Shown here in pieces: positions 17,420 through 25,204 of a stretch of 43,347 nt of DNA (the first letter of the stretch is position 1; each line of letters begins with the position of its first letter). Location of the stretch: contig NZ_JAQGJV010000012.1 of the NCBI RefSeq assembly GCF_028290435.1, forward strand, positions 1-43,347, in the 5' to 3' direction. This stretch comes from Devosia sp. Lineage in GTDB: Bacteria; Pseudomonadota; Alphaproteobacteria; Rhizobiales; Devosiaceae. The translations under genes and the position numbers were made by a program. The notes below the pieces were generated by a model, which was given only the letters and a program-made list of their open reading frames with translations, ran no database searches and was not told the DNA's origin.

Positions 17420-19038
17420 TGCGCATTCTCGTCTTGGGCGGCTATGGGGGGTTCGGCGCACGCCTGTCGCGCCGGCTGGCGACCGATGGCTGGCAGGTCC
17501 TGGTGGCTGGGAGGAGCAAGACCGCCGCAGCAGCGCTGGCCGCGCAATTGCCCGGAGCGTCAGCGCTCGTTGTCGATCGCATGGGCGATCTAGAGATTAT
17601 TCTGCGGCAAGAGCGACCCTTCCTTCTCATCGATGCGGCAGGGCCATTCCAGGGCGATGATGGGCGCGTGGTTCGCGCCTGCATTGCCGAGCGCGTGCAT
17701 TATATCGATCTGGCCGATGCGCGGGACTTCGTGGGAGCAATTGGCGCTTTCGACGCTGCAGCCCGCGCGGCCGGAATAGTGGTGATTTCTGGCGGGTCGA
17801 GCGTGCCAGCGCTGTCCGGAGCTGTGGTGGAAGAGCTTGCAGCCGGCATGGACGCCGTACATTGCGTCGACATGTCGATTAGCGCCTCCAATCGAGCGAC
17901 CGCCGGCGCTTCCGTCGCCCGCGCAATACTAAGCTATGTGGGGCGCCCGATCGAGTTATGGCGTGGGCGACGCTGGGTACAAGCATTCGGCTGGCAGATG
18001 GTGCGGCGCGAAACCTATGCCGTGGATGGAGAGGCACAAATCCGGCGTCTCGTTGCCCTAGCCGATGTGCCCGACCATTCGATCCTGCCTGAAATTTTGC
18101 CAGGAAAACCCTCCACCACGTTTCGGGCCGGCCCCGAATTTGGCTTTCAGCTTCTTGCGCTCTGGGTGTTGAGCTGGCTTGTCCGCTGGGGCGGGTTATC
18201 GTCGCTATCGGGTCTTGATCGCTGGTTGCTGGGCCTGCAGGGACTGACCAGCGCGCTGGGCAGCGACCGATCCGCCGTGAAGATCGTCGTCAAGGGGGTG
18301 GTGGGCGAAGCACTGCACACCCGCAGTTGGACGCTGATCGCAAACGGCGGCGATGGTCCCGAAATCCCAACCCTGCCGGCACAAATCCTCGCGCGGGAGC
18401 TGCGCGAGGGGCGACTCTTGCCAGGTGCGCGCCATGCCGGCCGCCTTATCGCCCTGCCAGCCTTTCGCGAGCAGTTTGCCAAGCTGGCGATCCGCGAACA
18501 GGCTGTCAGCATGCGATACCAACCGCTTTATCAGCGGGTGATGGGTGAGCGTTTTTTCGACTTGCCCGCGCCAGTGCGGCAGATGCATTCGATCATCGGC
18601 GACGGCGGCGCAGCCGGTACTGGCACCGTAACGCGCGGGACCTCGCACATGGCCCATGTCACCGCCATCATTATGGGATTTCCACCGTCGGGTGAGCATT
18701 CGGTCCATGTCGCATTTGCCGAAAACAATGGCATCGAGACTTGGACGCGAAGCTTCTCTGGACACCATTTTCAGAGCCGGCTGAGCTTGGCCAAGGGTCT
18801 GCTCATCGAGCGCTTTGGTCCGATGCGCTTCTCATTCGATCTGCTGTCGACGCCAGCGGGGCTCCAAATGGTCATGCGGCAATGGTCGATTTTTCACGTC
18901 CCGATGCCTCTGGCGCTGGCCCCGCGCAGCGAGGCGCGGGAATGGGCAGAAGGCGAGGACTTTCTGTTCGACGTGCCAATCCGCCTCCCCTTGGTCGGCA
19001 TGATCGTTCACTACCACGGCCGTCTGCGCCGTCTTTAG
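17419..19038 (+). CDS. Saccharopine dehydrogenase-like oxidoreductase with C-terminal DUF4166 domain
   Basis: This 539-residue two-domain protein has an N-terminal Rossmann NAD(P)-binding domain (MRILVLGGYGGFGARLSRRL, with GGYGGFG at residues 7-13). Saccharopine-dehydrogenase-like segments follow (LLIDAAGPFQGDDGRVVRAC, VHYIDLADARDFV, ISGGSSVPALSGAVVEELA). The C-terminal part (from about 375) has the DUF4166 pattern: FDLPAPVRQMHSIIGDGGAA, GFPPSGEHSVHVAF and ETWTRSFSGHHFQSRL. A hydrophobic stretch around residues 235-250 may associate with membrane. The ATG at 17419 overlaps the DCC gene stop; the longer open frame upstream is shadow sequence. Reaction unknown. Confidence 0.85.
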   Translation: MRILVLGGYGGFGARLSRRLATDGWQVLVAGRSKTAAAALAAQLPGASALVVDRMGDLEIILRQERPFLLIDAAGPFQGDDGRVVRACIAERVHYIDLADARDFVGAIGAFDAAARAAGIVVISGGSSVPALSGAVVEELAAGMDAVHCVDMSISASNRATAGASVARAILSYVGRPIELWRGRRWVQAFGWQMVRRETYAVDGEAQIRRLVALADVPDHSILPEILPGKPSTTFRAGPEFGFQLLALWVLSWLVRWGGLSSLSGLDRWLLGLQGLTSALGSDRSAVKIVVKGVVGEALHTRSWTLIANGGDGPEIPTLPAQILARELREGRLLPGARHAGRLIALPAFREQFAKLAIREQAVSMRYQPLYQRVMGERFFDLPAPVRQMHSIIGDGGAAGTGTVTRGTSHMAHVTAIIMGFPPSGEHSVHVAFAENNGIETWTRSFSGHHFQSRLSLAKGLLIERFGPMRFSFDLLSTPAGLQMVMRQWSIFHVPMPLALAPRSEAREWAEGEDFLFDVPIRLPLVGMIVHYHGRLRRL

Positions 19039-19205
19039 CGTCATCGCTCGTCAGTAAAGAATAGGCAAGACTACGATTAGATGGGGCGGTTTCCCGCCTG
19101 TCTGCTGAAGGGCACCTCTGCGTGAAAAGCAGACATAGGCGAATTGGCGCCTATAGAGCCGAAAGTGGTCGCGAGCCTAATGCGATTTGGGCGAACCCGG
19201 AGAGG

Positions 19206-19577
19206 TTACTGGCGCATACTGCGGAAACTTACCACCGGGGATATGACGTCATATTTGCGATACTCTTCGCCGGGTACGGCAAATCCGTGGCCGTCGAACG
19301 AAACTTGAATATAAGAAAAATAGCCTCCAGTCTGTCGTTCAAACTGCCCCTCGGTTCCATCATCACACGTGGCCAACCCGGTGTCGTAAATTGAATTCCA
19401 GTCCTTATCAGGTTTCCGCTCACACTTGACGGGCAGGTGTCCTGGTCGGACATAAACAAAGCGGGTATTGCTTGCAAACTTCAGGGACGAACCGTCTCCA
19501 GAAACGAGCGAGCTTGGCATTCTAGCGCAGCCAGCGATCAGCAACGCCAACAATAATCCGGACAAGGTAAATCTCAA
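19206..19577 (-). CDS. Predicted small lipoprotein, unknown function
   Basis: The 123-residue product has a clear lipoprotein signal (MRFTLSGLLLALLIAGCARM), with the lipobox LIAGC giving Cys17 as the lipidated residue. The mature part is soluble and rich in aromatic and charged residues (NTRFVYVRPGHLPVKCERKP, then YFSYIQVSFDGHGFAVPG). The start appears to be TTG, with GGAG seven bases upstream. It is probably anchored in the outer membrane or the periplasmic face. It stands alone on the minus strand in a gene-poor region, with lower GC than the operons around it. No family recognised. Confidence 0.65.
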   Translation of the reverse strand: MRFTLSGLLLALLIAGCARMPSSLVSGDGSSLKFASNTRFVYVRPGHLPVKCERKPDKDWNSIYDTGLATCDDGTEGQFERQTGGYFSYIQVSFDGHGFAVPGEEYRKYDVISPVVSFRSMRQ

Positions 19578-19915
19578 AGACTTCTCCGATCCACTGTTGG
19601 TTTTATGCCGGAATGAAATCTAGTTCAGAACTAGCCGCCAGTCACTAGGAAGCGTTGGCCTGCGCCGACGCCTTTTCCAGCAGCTCCGCGATGGCCATGG
19701 CGACCGTGCGACCGCCTCCCCTAGGCTTACCGGAGACGACCTGCATCTGCGGGAGAATCCAAGTCAACGTCCGCTTACGGGCAGATGAAAATTTGAGCTA
19801 AATGGTGGAAATGGATCGTGAAAGAAAGCGCCCATACTTCAGTGAAAGGATGGATGCAAGTGATATTGCAGACTATCCGCACTTGAATACCTAAGGGCCG
19901 ACACCTTCTGTATAT
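19578..19915. other. Intergenic stretch with a probable gene remnant
   Basis: Apart from the short minus-strand frame at 19645-19797 (listed separately), no gene is visible. The 19800-19915 part is AT-richer and without recognisable structure. Confidence 0.45.
19645..19797 (-). pseudogene. Probable C-terminal remnant of an unidentified gene
   Basis: The minus strand holds a 50-residue open frame bounded upstream by TAG (19798-19800). Its composition looks like real protein: RKRTLTWILPQMQVVSGKP, then GGGRTVAMAIAELLEKASAQ, ending in an alanine-rich tail. There is no good start or ribosome site; the only ATG is inside (19746). This suggests the 3' end of a gene whose remainder has been lost. 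The parent family was not recognised. Confidence 0.3.
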
Positions 19916-20347
19916 TTACGGCGGGCAATTTCTCAATTCTGAACCGGAACGAATTAATTTCCCCTTGAAGAAAATACTAGCTTTAAGTGACCAACCGAGC
20001 TCAAATATCCGCCCCCAACCAGGCCTTGCGCAAATTAAGCGCGCAATGGAGGTCAATGCATGTGGAATAGCGTCCGGAGGCAGGTCCATCATCGACTGTG
20101 TGACGACTACGGCCATAGAGTATCGCTTCAGGTTACAGTCAATTTCGACCTCCATCGACTGGATTAGTCGACCGAAACCAAGGGAACCTGCAGCATTTGT
20201 GCGCTCTTGATCATCAGTTAGCGTTTTGCAGATGTACTCTTGTACATTTGGATCCGTCCAAGCCGTGAGGGGAAAATCCTGGCCCAATGTTGGTATGGTC
20301 AGCGTGAGAAAGGTTGTTAGCGCTCCGATGATTTTTGCATAGGACAT
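19916..20347 (-). CDS. Hypothetical secreted protein
   Basis: The 143-residue product has an N-terminal signal peptide (MSYAKIIGALTTFLTLTIPT, probable cleavage after LGQ). The mature part has three or four cysteines (YICKTL, EIDCNLKRY, LICARPGWG, LRNCPP) that could form disulfides in the periplasm. A GAGG lies about ten bases before the ATG. It is a lone minus-strand gene in a lower-GC accessory stretch. Small secreted proteins of this kind are common in Hyphomicrobiales, but no domain was recognised. Confidence 0.6.
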   Translation of the reverse strand: MSYAKIIGALTTFLTLTIPTLGQDFPLTAWTDPNVQEYICKTLTDDQERTNAAGSLGFGRLIQSMEVEIDCNLKRYSMAVVVTQSMMDLPPDAIPHALTSIARLICARPGWGRIFELGWSLKASIFFKGKLIRSGSELRNCPP

Positions 20348-20993
20348 ACGTAAACCTCAGCGCATTGATGCGGGCTTGTTATACTGCCAATAGCTTCCGG
20401 GCAACTTATCGGGAAGCAGACCGGTGCTCCTGGCCCGGCGGAAAAAAGCGCCTCGCTTTAATACAGGTATGGTTCCGTCAGGTAGTCGCACTTCGGGCAT
20501 CTGTATTCAAATGTCGAAACAATCTGCCCAAGCGATATTACCATGCCGACGAAGGTGGGCCATGGCGCTTCTTTCCGTTGGGAAAGAACCCCCCCGTGTT
20601 CCGGGCAAATTTCTATTTTCCGCTTGATCCGACCCTACAGGAGACCTCAAAGATGACACTGACAGCGTCTACTCAAGAGGTCGGTGGCTAAGCAACAGCT
20701 CATTCCACAGCGACGGTGAATACGTTCTTTCATTGCCACATTTGCGTCGAATTGATCCTTTGACTATGGCTGCTTTTGTCGGCTCCTCTCTCACCCTAGA
20801 ACGGCCAAAACGGGGTCGTCTGTTGAAGGGTAGCGGTGCGCCCAATTTCGGCCGTCTGGGTCGTCGGGACGATTTCCAAAAAAGGCCGTTCGCCCTAAGC
20901 GCTAACCACGACCAGAATGGGGTGGCTAGCTGCCTGACCGCTTTTCATTAAAAACTTTGGTGAGCAGACGTTGGTGGTTGTGCATCAAGTATC
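20348..20993. other. 646-base stretch without a confident gene; repeat-bearing
   Basis: Plus-strand frames here give unstructured, basic translations. An AGGAGACC followed by an ATG at 20653 opens only a 12-codon frame and may be a gene start left by deletion. The right part (20770-20945) consists of degenerate repeat modules such as GGCCAAAACGGGGTCGT, CGGCCGT and the better conserved copy at 20908-20934. Confidence 0.45.
20908..20934 (+). repeat. Interspersed repeat copy B
   Basis: A 27-base unit starting ACGACCAGAATGGGGTGGCT and ending AGCTGCC matches copy C (22181-22207) at 23 of 27 positions. It lies in non-coding sequence. Confidence 0.65.
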
Positions 20994-21479
20994 TCAATGA
21001 ACTTCCAAGGTCAGCCGGGGTACTGCGGGTGCATTGGGCATATCTACGTATCGGTCATGGACAAAGCCAGTAGCGGCGTAGAAGCCGAGGGCCATTGGAT
21101 TGGCCAGAACCCAGATTCTTGTTGCCCCCCACTTAGAGGCCAGCGTGACGAGGACATGAATGAGCGCCCTTCCAACACCTGTTCGCCAGTGAGCTGGATC
21201 CACGAACAGGGCAGTTATTTCTGCCTCATGGGCGCCGGAGCGTCCTAGAACCGCGAAGCCGACAATGTGCTGCCCATTCGTCGCCAGCCTTACCTGATCA
21301 GCAGTGAACCACTCGTGCCGGAAGCTCCGGGCAATGAGTTCAGGCTGGGAGGCCAAAAGACCGCGAATTGGTTCAGGATAGCCGGCGAGTGAAGCGCGGC
21401 GCTGGAGATCAACGAGCACCGGTAGGTCTTCAATCCTGCCTGCACGAATCCGCATTTCAGGATCAGGTCCGATTGGCAT
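20994..21479 (-). CDS. GNAT-family N-acetyltransferase
   Basis: This 161-residue acyl-CoA-dependent acyltransferase has the GNAT order of motifs. It begins with strand 1 and helix 1 (MRIRAGRIEDLPVLVDLQRR), followed by the central strands HIVGFAVLGRSGAHEAEITALFVDP. Motif A is HWRTGVGRALIHVLVTLASK, with R-x-x-G-V-G for the CoA pyrophosphate. The C-terminal ANPMALGFYAATGFV is also typical. The second ATG (21455) gives a more usual N-terminus; the first (21479) has GGAA/GAGGAA close upstream. It is a lone gene and its substrate is unknown. Confidence 0.85.
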   Translation of the reverse strand: MPIGPDPEMRIRAGRIEDLPVLVDLQRRASLAGYPEPIRGLLASQPELIARSFRHEWFTADQVRLATNGQHIVGFAVLGRSGAHEAEITALFVDPAHWRTGVGRALIHVLVTLASKWGATRIWVLANPMALGFYAATGFVHDRYVDMPNAPAVPRLTLEVH

Positions 21480-21622
21480 TTCCTCTAAATTCCGAGCCGG
21501 ATGGTACCGTCAGAAAACAACCCATGCCATCCCTGCGATCAGTGGCAGGGTGGGGATGGAAAGCGTCAGTCCGCTTTTGGCAATCCGCTAGGGATACGGC
21601 CGTCACGGAACTAACTACCACC

Positions 21623-22018
21623 TTAGGGTGCAGGACCGTTCAATTGTATCTCCGGGTCTCGTGTCGTCGCCACAACAAGACAGAAACCGCCCCAACAGGC
21701 AGCTGCCCATACAAACCACGCGATGCCGAGCGACCAAGGCCTTTCTGATAACGATTGAACATAGACCGCGAATGCCACTGAACCGGCGGCCCAGATAGCC
21801 ACAGTTAGAACCACAGTTACCCACCCTTGCCATGCCACCGGCTTCGGTACGGTTTGCCGCTTCGGGGAATCCTGCTCGGCGACCCAGGATGGTCGCCACT
21901 CTACAAGCCTGAACCAATACTGAATTTCCACGCTCGCCACCGTGTCTAATGTGCGGCCAATCCTCCCCCATAAGCGGCGAGCATAGCCAGGATTTTTGTA
22001 AGGAGTCTCCAAATGCAC
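21623..22018 (-). CDS. Hypothetical membrane protein with two transmembrane helices
   Basis: The 131-residue product has a soluble, aromatic-rich N-terminal part (RIGRTLDTVASVEIQYWFRL) and two strong hydrophobic helices near residues 65-87 and 97-117 (WVTVVLTVAIWAAGSVAFAV and GIAWFVWAAACWGGFCLVVA). They are separated by a short loop, so both ends probably face the cytoplasm. The start is GTG at 22018 without a convincing ribosome site. No family recognised. It lies next to repeat-bearing, gene-poor DNA. Confidence 0.5.
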   Translation of the reverse strand: MHLETPYKNPGYARRLWGRIGRTLDTVASVEIQYWFRLVEWRPSWVAEQDSPKRQTVPKPVAWQGWVTVVLTVAIWAAGSVAFAVYVQSLSERPWSLGIAWFVWAAACWGGFCLVVATTRDPEIQLNGPAP

Positions 22019-22180
22019 GTCCGGGCGAGACGTTCTGGTTGGTGACTGGCTGACCTCACCAGTGGCTAGCAGCGCGAATGCCGCCGAAGCAATTCAAGGC
22101 CTTAAGTCCAATTCCATAAGGCGTTGCCAGATTCGGCTCTTGGTGCCGACCGCTTTCGGGTTTCCGCACGCTCATGATGG

Positions 22181-22207
22181 ACGACCGAAATGGGGTCGTT
22201 AGCTGCC
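22181..22207 (+). repeat. Interspersed repeat copy C
   Basis: The unit starts ACGACCGAAATGGGGTCGTT and ends AGCTGCC. It is 23/27 identical to copy B and shares its first 17 bases with copy A. More degenerate relatives follow at about 22286-22345. Confidence 0.65.
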
Positions 22208-22684
22208 AGGCAAATGAGCGCCCCATTCCGGCCGTTAGATTACCTCGGCGGAATTCAGAAAGCGGATATTGCTGTGCGACGCCAGCGGACGGCCATATTG
22301 GGGTGGCTTGCGACCTGCAGCTTGTGGAGCGGCCGTTGCGGTAAGCAGACGTTCGGCGGATGCTAAGTCGCAAAGCTGATCGTATGCCACAGATTAAGTG
22401 GTAATCACGTAGCTCGCGGCGCATGAACGGGGGCGACACCAGATGCGGACAGATTAAAGACGGACTGCGGCTGAAGTCTGATGGCAGCAGCAGAGCCAAT
22501 CGAGGGCATCTGGGTATGGGCCCGAACTCCGTTTTCGACGCGCTCCCAGTACCAAGTTCAAGCCGTGGATAGTCCGTGCCAAGCAGTAGCCCGAAGCCGC
22601 TGGCATCGTCGCTGCTCGAAGTTGCGATGACACCGGGCGGGCTAGCGTGCGCGCATCGCCTTTCACCCGCGCTGCAAAGAGGTA

Positions 22685-22701
22685 ATTCCACGATGCGGAA
22701 A
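22685..22701. promoter_or_regulatory. IclR-type operator upstream of the sugar ABC operon
   Basis: ATTCCAC-GAT-GCGGAAA is an inverted repeat with five of seven arm positions paired. Its sequence matches the site in front of the iclR-like gene (TTTCCGC-GAT-GCGGAAA) at 15 of 17 bases. It lies about 110 bases upstream of the binding-protein start. The shared motif is direct observation; assignment to the IclR protein is inference. Confidence 0.65.
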
Positions 22702-22811
22702 ACCAGTGGCAAACGCGTGGCCTGGCCCCGGCACTTGTGATCACATCAACGGCAGCGACGATGAACGGCACCGCAATGAGTGCCGGCGTCAGCGCCAGCG
22801 AGGAGATCATC

Positions 22812-24131
22812 GTGAGCCACATTCCACCCGGAGCCTTGAGCCGTCGTACTCTGTTGATGGGCGCTACTGCGCTGGCCGGTCTGCCACTGTTGTCCAGCCT
22901 GGCCCGCGGGCAGGACAAGATCGACATGCGGATCGCCTGGTGGGGTTCGGACGACCGGCATCAGAAGACGCTTAAGATCATCGATTTGTTCGAGGCTGAA
23001 CATCCCGGCCTGACGATGGAATCTCAGTATGGTGGCCTTATCGGCTATCAGGATAAGCTTTCGACAGAATTTGCCGGCGGCAATGCGCCGGACATCATGC
23101 AGGTGTCCGATAGCCGCGAGTCGTTGATCAAGTCGGGTCGCCTGCTGGAGCTGGACGACTACATCAAGTCAGGCGAACTCAACCTGTCGGATGCCAACAC
23201 GTCGGTGCTGGAAACCCTCAAGGTCGATGGCAAGCTCTATTCCATTCCGTGGGGGCTGGCCTCGGGCTGTTACTTTATCGACACCAAGGTGTTTGCCGAT
23301 AGCAGGGTGGAGGAGCCTGGTCTCGACTGGAACTGGGATGGCTTTGCCGAAAAGGCCAAGGCGATCGCCGCCGCCACGCCAGATGGGGTCTATGGCGCCG
23401 CCGACATCTGGGCGCCCGCGGGCACACGCTCCTTCTACCCCTTCGAATTCTTCCTGCGCGGTCGCGGCAAGACGGCCTATACGCCGGAGGGCAAGCTCAA
23501 CTTCACCGCCGATGAGCTGACCGAATGGTTCACCTTCTGGGACGAGCTGCGCAAGGCGGGCGTCGTGCCCCCCGCCGAGATCACCGCGCTCGAAACGGGC
23601 TTCGAGACCTCGCCCATCGTTACCGGGCGGGCGGCCATGTACCCGATCAACAGCTCCATTGCCTCGTCCCTGCAGGCGCTGGCTCCCAATCCGCTCAAAG
23701 TGTTGTCCTTCCCCAGCGGCGTTGGCAGCACGGCGCTGTCGGGCGACAAGTACGGCGCCTTCATCAATTCGAGCATGCAGGTGTATGTGAACGCTGCGTC
23801 CGAGCACAAGGATGTGGCGATCCAGTTCCTGAACTTTGTGACCAATAGTCCCGATGCGGCCAAAATCCACCTGATGGCGCGCGGTGTCCCGCTCTCCAGC
23901 AAGATCGCCGCGCTGGTCTCCCCGGACGTGTCGCCAATCGAGCGAAGCATGGTCGACATGATCCAGTATGTGCAGGAGCATGCCGTGCCCGAAGTCGTGT
24001 CCTGGCCGGTCCAGGGTGGGCAGATCCAGGACCTGATGCAGCGTTCGCACCAGGAGATCGCCTTCGGCCAGAGCGATATCGCGGGCACAGTCTCCAAGTT
24101 CTTCGACGAGGCAGAGTTCATCCTCGAATAA
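22812..24131 (+). CDS. Sugar ABC transporter substrate-binding protein (family 1)
   Basis: This 439-residue binding protein has a twin-arginine-like signal (LSRRTLLMGATALAGLPLLS, then SLARGQ). The family 1 fold follows: IDMRIAWWGSDDRHQKTLKI, STEFAGGNAPDIMQVSD, GKLYSIPWGLASGCYF, and TGRAAMYPINSSIASSLQAL. Family 1 proteins bind mono- to oligosaccharides or polyols for CUT1 importers. The start is GTG at 22812, with AGGAG six bases upstream; the frame is open to 22737 without a ribosome site. It heads the operon and is followed by a very stable hairpin, consistent with higher expression than the permease genes. Confidence 0.92.
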   Translation: MSHIPPGALSRRTLLMGATALAGLPLLSSLARGQDKIDMRIAWWGSDDRHQKTLKIIDLFEAEHPGLTMESQYGGLIGYQDKLSTEFAGGNAPDIMQVSDSRESLIKSGRLLELDDYIKSGELNLSDANTSVLETLKVDGKLYSIPWGLASGCYFIDTKVFADSRVEEPGLDWNWDGFAEKAKAIAAATPDGVYGAADIWAPAGTRSFYPFEFFLRGRGKTAYTPEGKLNFTADELTEWFTFWDELRKAGVVPPAEITALETGFETSPIVTGRAAMYPINSSIASSLQALAPNPLKVLSFPSGVGSTALSGDKYGAFINSSMQVYVNAASEHKDVAIQFLNFVTNSPDAAKIHLMARGVPLSSKIAALVSPDVSPIERSMVDMIQYVQEHAVPEVVSWPVQGGQIQDLMQRSHQEIAFGQSDIAGTVSKFFDEAEFILE

Positions 24132-24143
24132 AGCTGCCGCCCG

Positions 24144-24178
24144 CGTGCCGAGGACTGCGATTTGCAGTTCTCGGCACG
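24144..24178 (+). terminator. Strong intra-operon hairpin after the binding-protein gene
   Basis: CGTGCCGAGGACTGC and GCAGTTCTCGGCACG form a 15-bp stem with one G-T pair and a five-base loop GATTT. It starts 12 bases after the binding-protein stop. No T-run follows, so it is more likely a 3'-end-protecting or partial attenuating hairpin than a full terminator. Confidence 0.75.
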
Positions 24179-24228
24179 AGTGGCGCGGTCAGGTTGCAGT
24201 TGGTTTCCGCAGACAAATTGATTGGCCG

Positions 24229-25200
24229 ATGACGCCTTCACCCACGCCCACAAGTACCGACGCGCTGCCGCCGCCCAAGACCAGCTTGGCTAAGGCGCGA
24301 CCACGCGGCCGCAATATCCTGTCGGAGAACGCCTGGGGCTTTCTGTTCCTGGCGCCATGGATCATCGGCATGGTGTTTTTCATGGCGGGGCCGACGCTGG
24401 TATCGTTCTATCTGTCCTTCACCAGCTTCAACCTGCTGGAGCCGCCCGAGTGGATCGCGGCCAAAAACTACGTTCGCCTGTTCACCCAGGATGGCCGCTA
24501 TCTTAGTGCCTTGCGGGTGACGTTCACCTATGTGGCACTGGCGGTGCCCCTCAATTTGGCATTCGCGCTGGCGCTCGCAATGGTCCTCAATGCCAAGATC
24601 AAGGGACTGGGGATTTACCGGGCCACCTATTACATTCCGTCCCTGCTGGGCGGCAGCGTCGCCATCGCCATCCTGTGGCGGCAGGTGTTCGGCTTTGACG
24701 GCATCGTCAGCCAGGCGCTGGCAGTGTTCGGAATCCAGGGTTCGAGCTGGGTGTCCTCGCCGTCGCAGGCGCTGTGGACCTTGATCATCCTGCATGTGTG
24801 GCAGTTCGGCTCGCCGATGATCATCTTCCTGGCTGGTCTCAAGCAAATTCCGGTGGAGCTGTATGAGGCGGCATCGGTCGACGGGGCCGGGCCCTGGCGC
24901 AAGTTCTGGATGATCACGGTGCCGATGCTGACCCCGGTCATCTTCTTCAACCTGATCCTGCAGATCATCAACTCGTTCCAGGCCTTCACGCCGGCTTTCA
25001 TCGTCAGTGGCGGCAGCGGGGGGCCGCTGGATTCGACGCTGTTCTATACGCTTTACCTTTACCTGCAGGGCTTCGCCAACTTCCGCATGGGCTACGCCTC
25101 GGCGATGGCATGGGTGCTGCTGGTGATCATCGGCGTGCTCACGGCCCTGGCCTTCCTCAGCAGCCGATACTGGGTCCATTATGACGACAGCGCGAAGTAA
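24229..25200 (+). CDS. Sugar ABC importer permease (MalF/UgpA type)
   Basis: This 323-residue inner-membrane permease has a polar Pro-rich N-terminus followed by ENAWGFLFLAPWIIGMVFFM and five further helices. The EAA loop is IPVELYEAASVDGAGPWRKF, the contact site for the ATPase. Also typical are LGIYRATYYIPSLLGGSVAI and the late GGPLDSTLFYTLYLYLQGFA segment of CUT1 MalF-type subunits. The ATG at 24229 is used; the open frame further upstream runs through the hairpin and is unlikely to be translated. The ribosome site is weak, so expression may depend on coupling. Confidence 0.92.
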   Translation: MTPSPTPTSTDALPPPKTSLAKARPRGRNILSENAWGFLFLAPWIIGMVFFMAGPTLVSFYLSFTSFNLLEPPEWIAAKNYVRLFTQDGRYLSALRVTFTYVALAVPLNLAFALALAMVLNAKIKGLGIYRATYYIPSLLGGSVAIAILWRQVFGFDGIVSQALAVFGIQGSSWVSSPSQALWTLIILHVWQFGSPMIIFLAGLKQIPVELYEAASVDGAGPWRKFWMITVPMLTPVIFFNLILQIINSFQAFTPAFIVSGGSGGPLDSTLFYTLYLYLQGFANFRMGYASAMAWVLLVIIGVLTALAFLSSRYWVHYDDSAK

Positions 25201-25204
25201 ACCC

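Larger units (their letters stand above)
22019..22811. other. 793-base gene-poor stretch ahead of the sugar-transport operon
   Basis: The left part carries repeat copy C and related modules (CGGCCATATTGGGGTGGCTTG, GCGGCCGTTG, AAGCAGACGTT). A long minus-strand frame (22056-22712) reads as Ser/Arg/Cys-rich sequence and is rejected as a gene. The right end holds the promoter region of the following operon, including the IclR-type site at 22685-22701 and the AGGAG ribosome site at 22801-22805. Confidence 0.5.

Noticed and set aside
20653..20691. 12-codon frame after AGGAGACC
   Set aside because: Good ribosome site but too short to support as a gene; noted as a possible truncated start.
22056..22712. 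218-codon minus-strand open frame
   Set aside because: Translation is Ser/Arg/Cys/Pro-rich without domain-like structure, overlaps the repeat copies and the IclR-type site, and has no convincing ribosome site.
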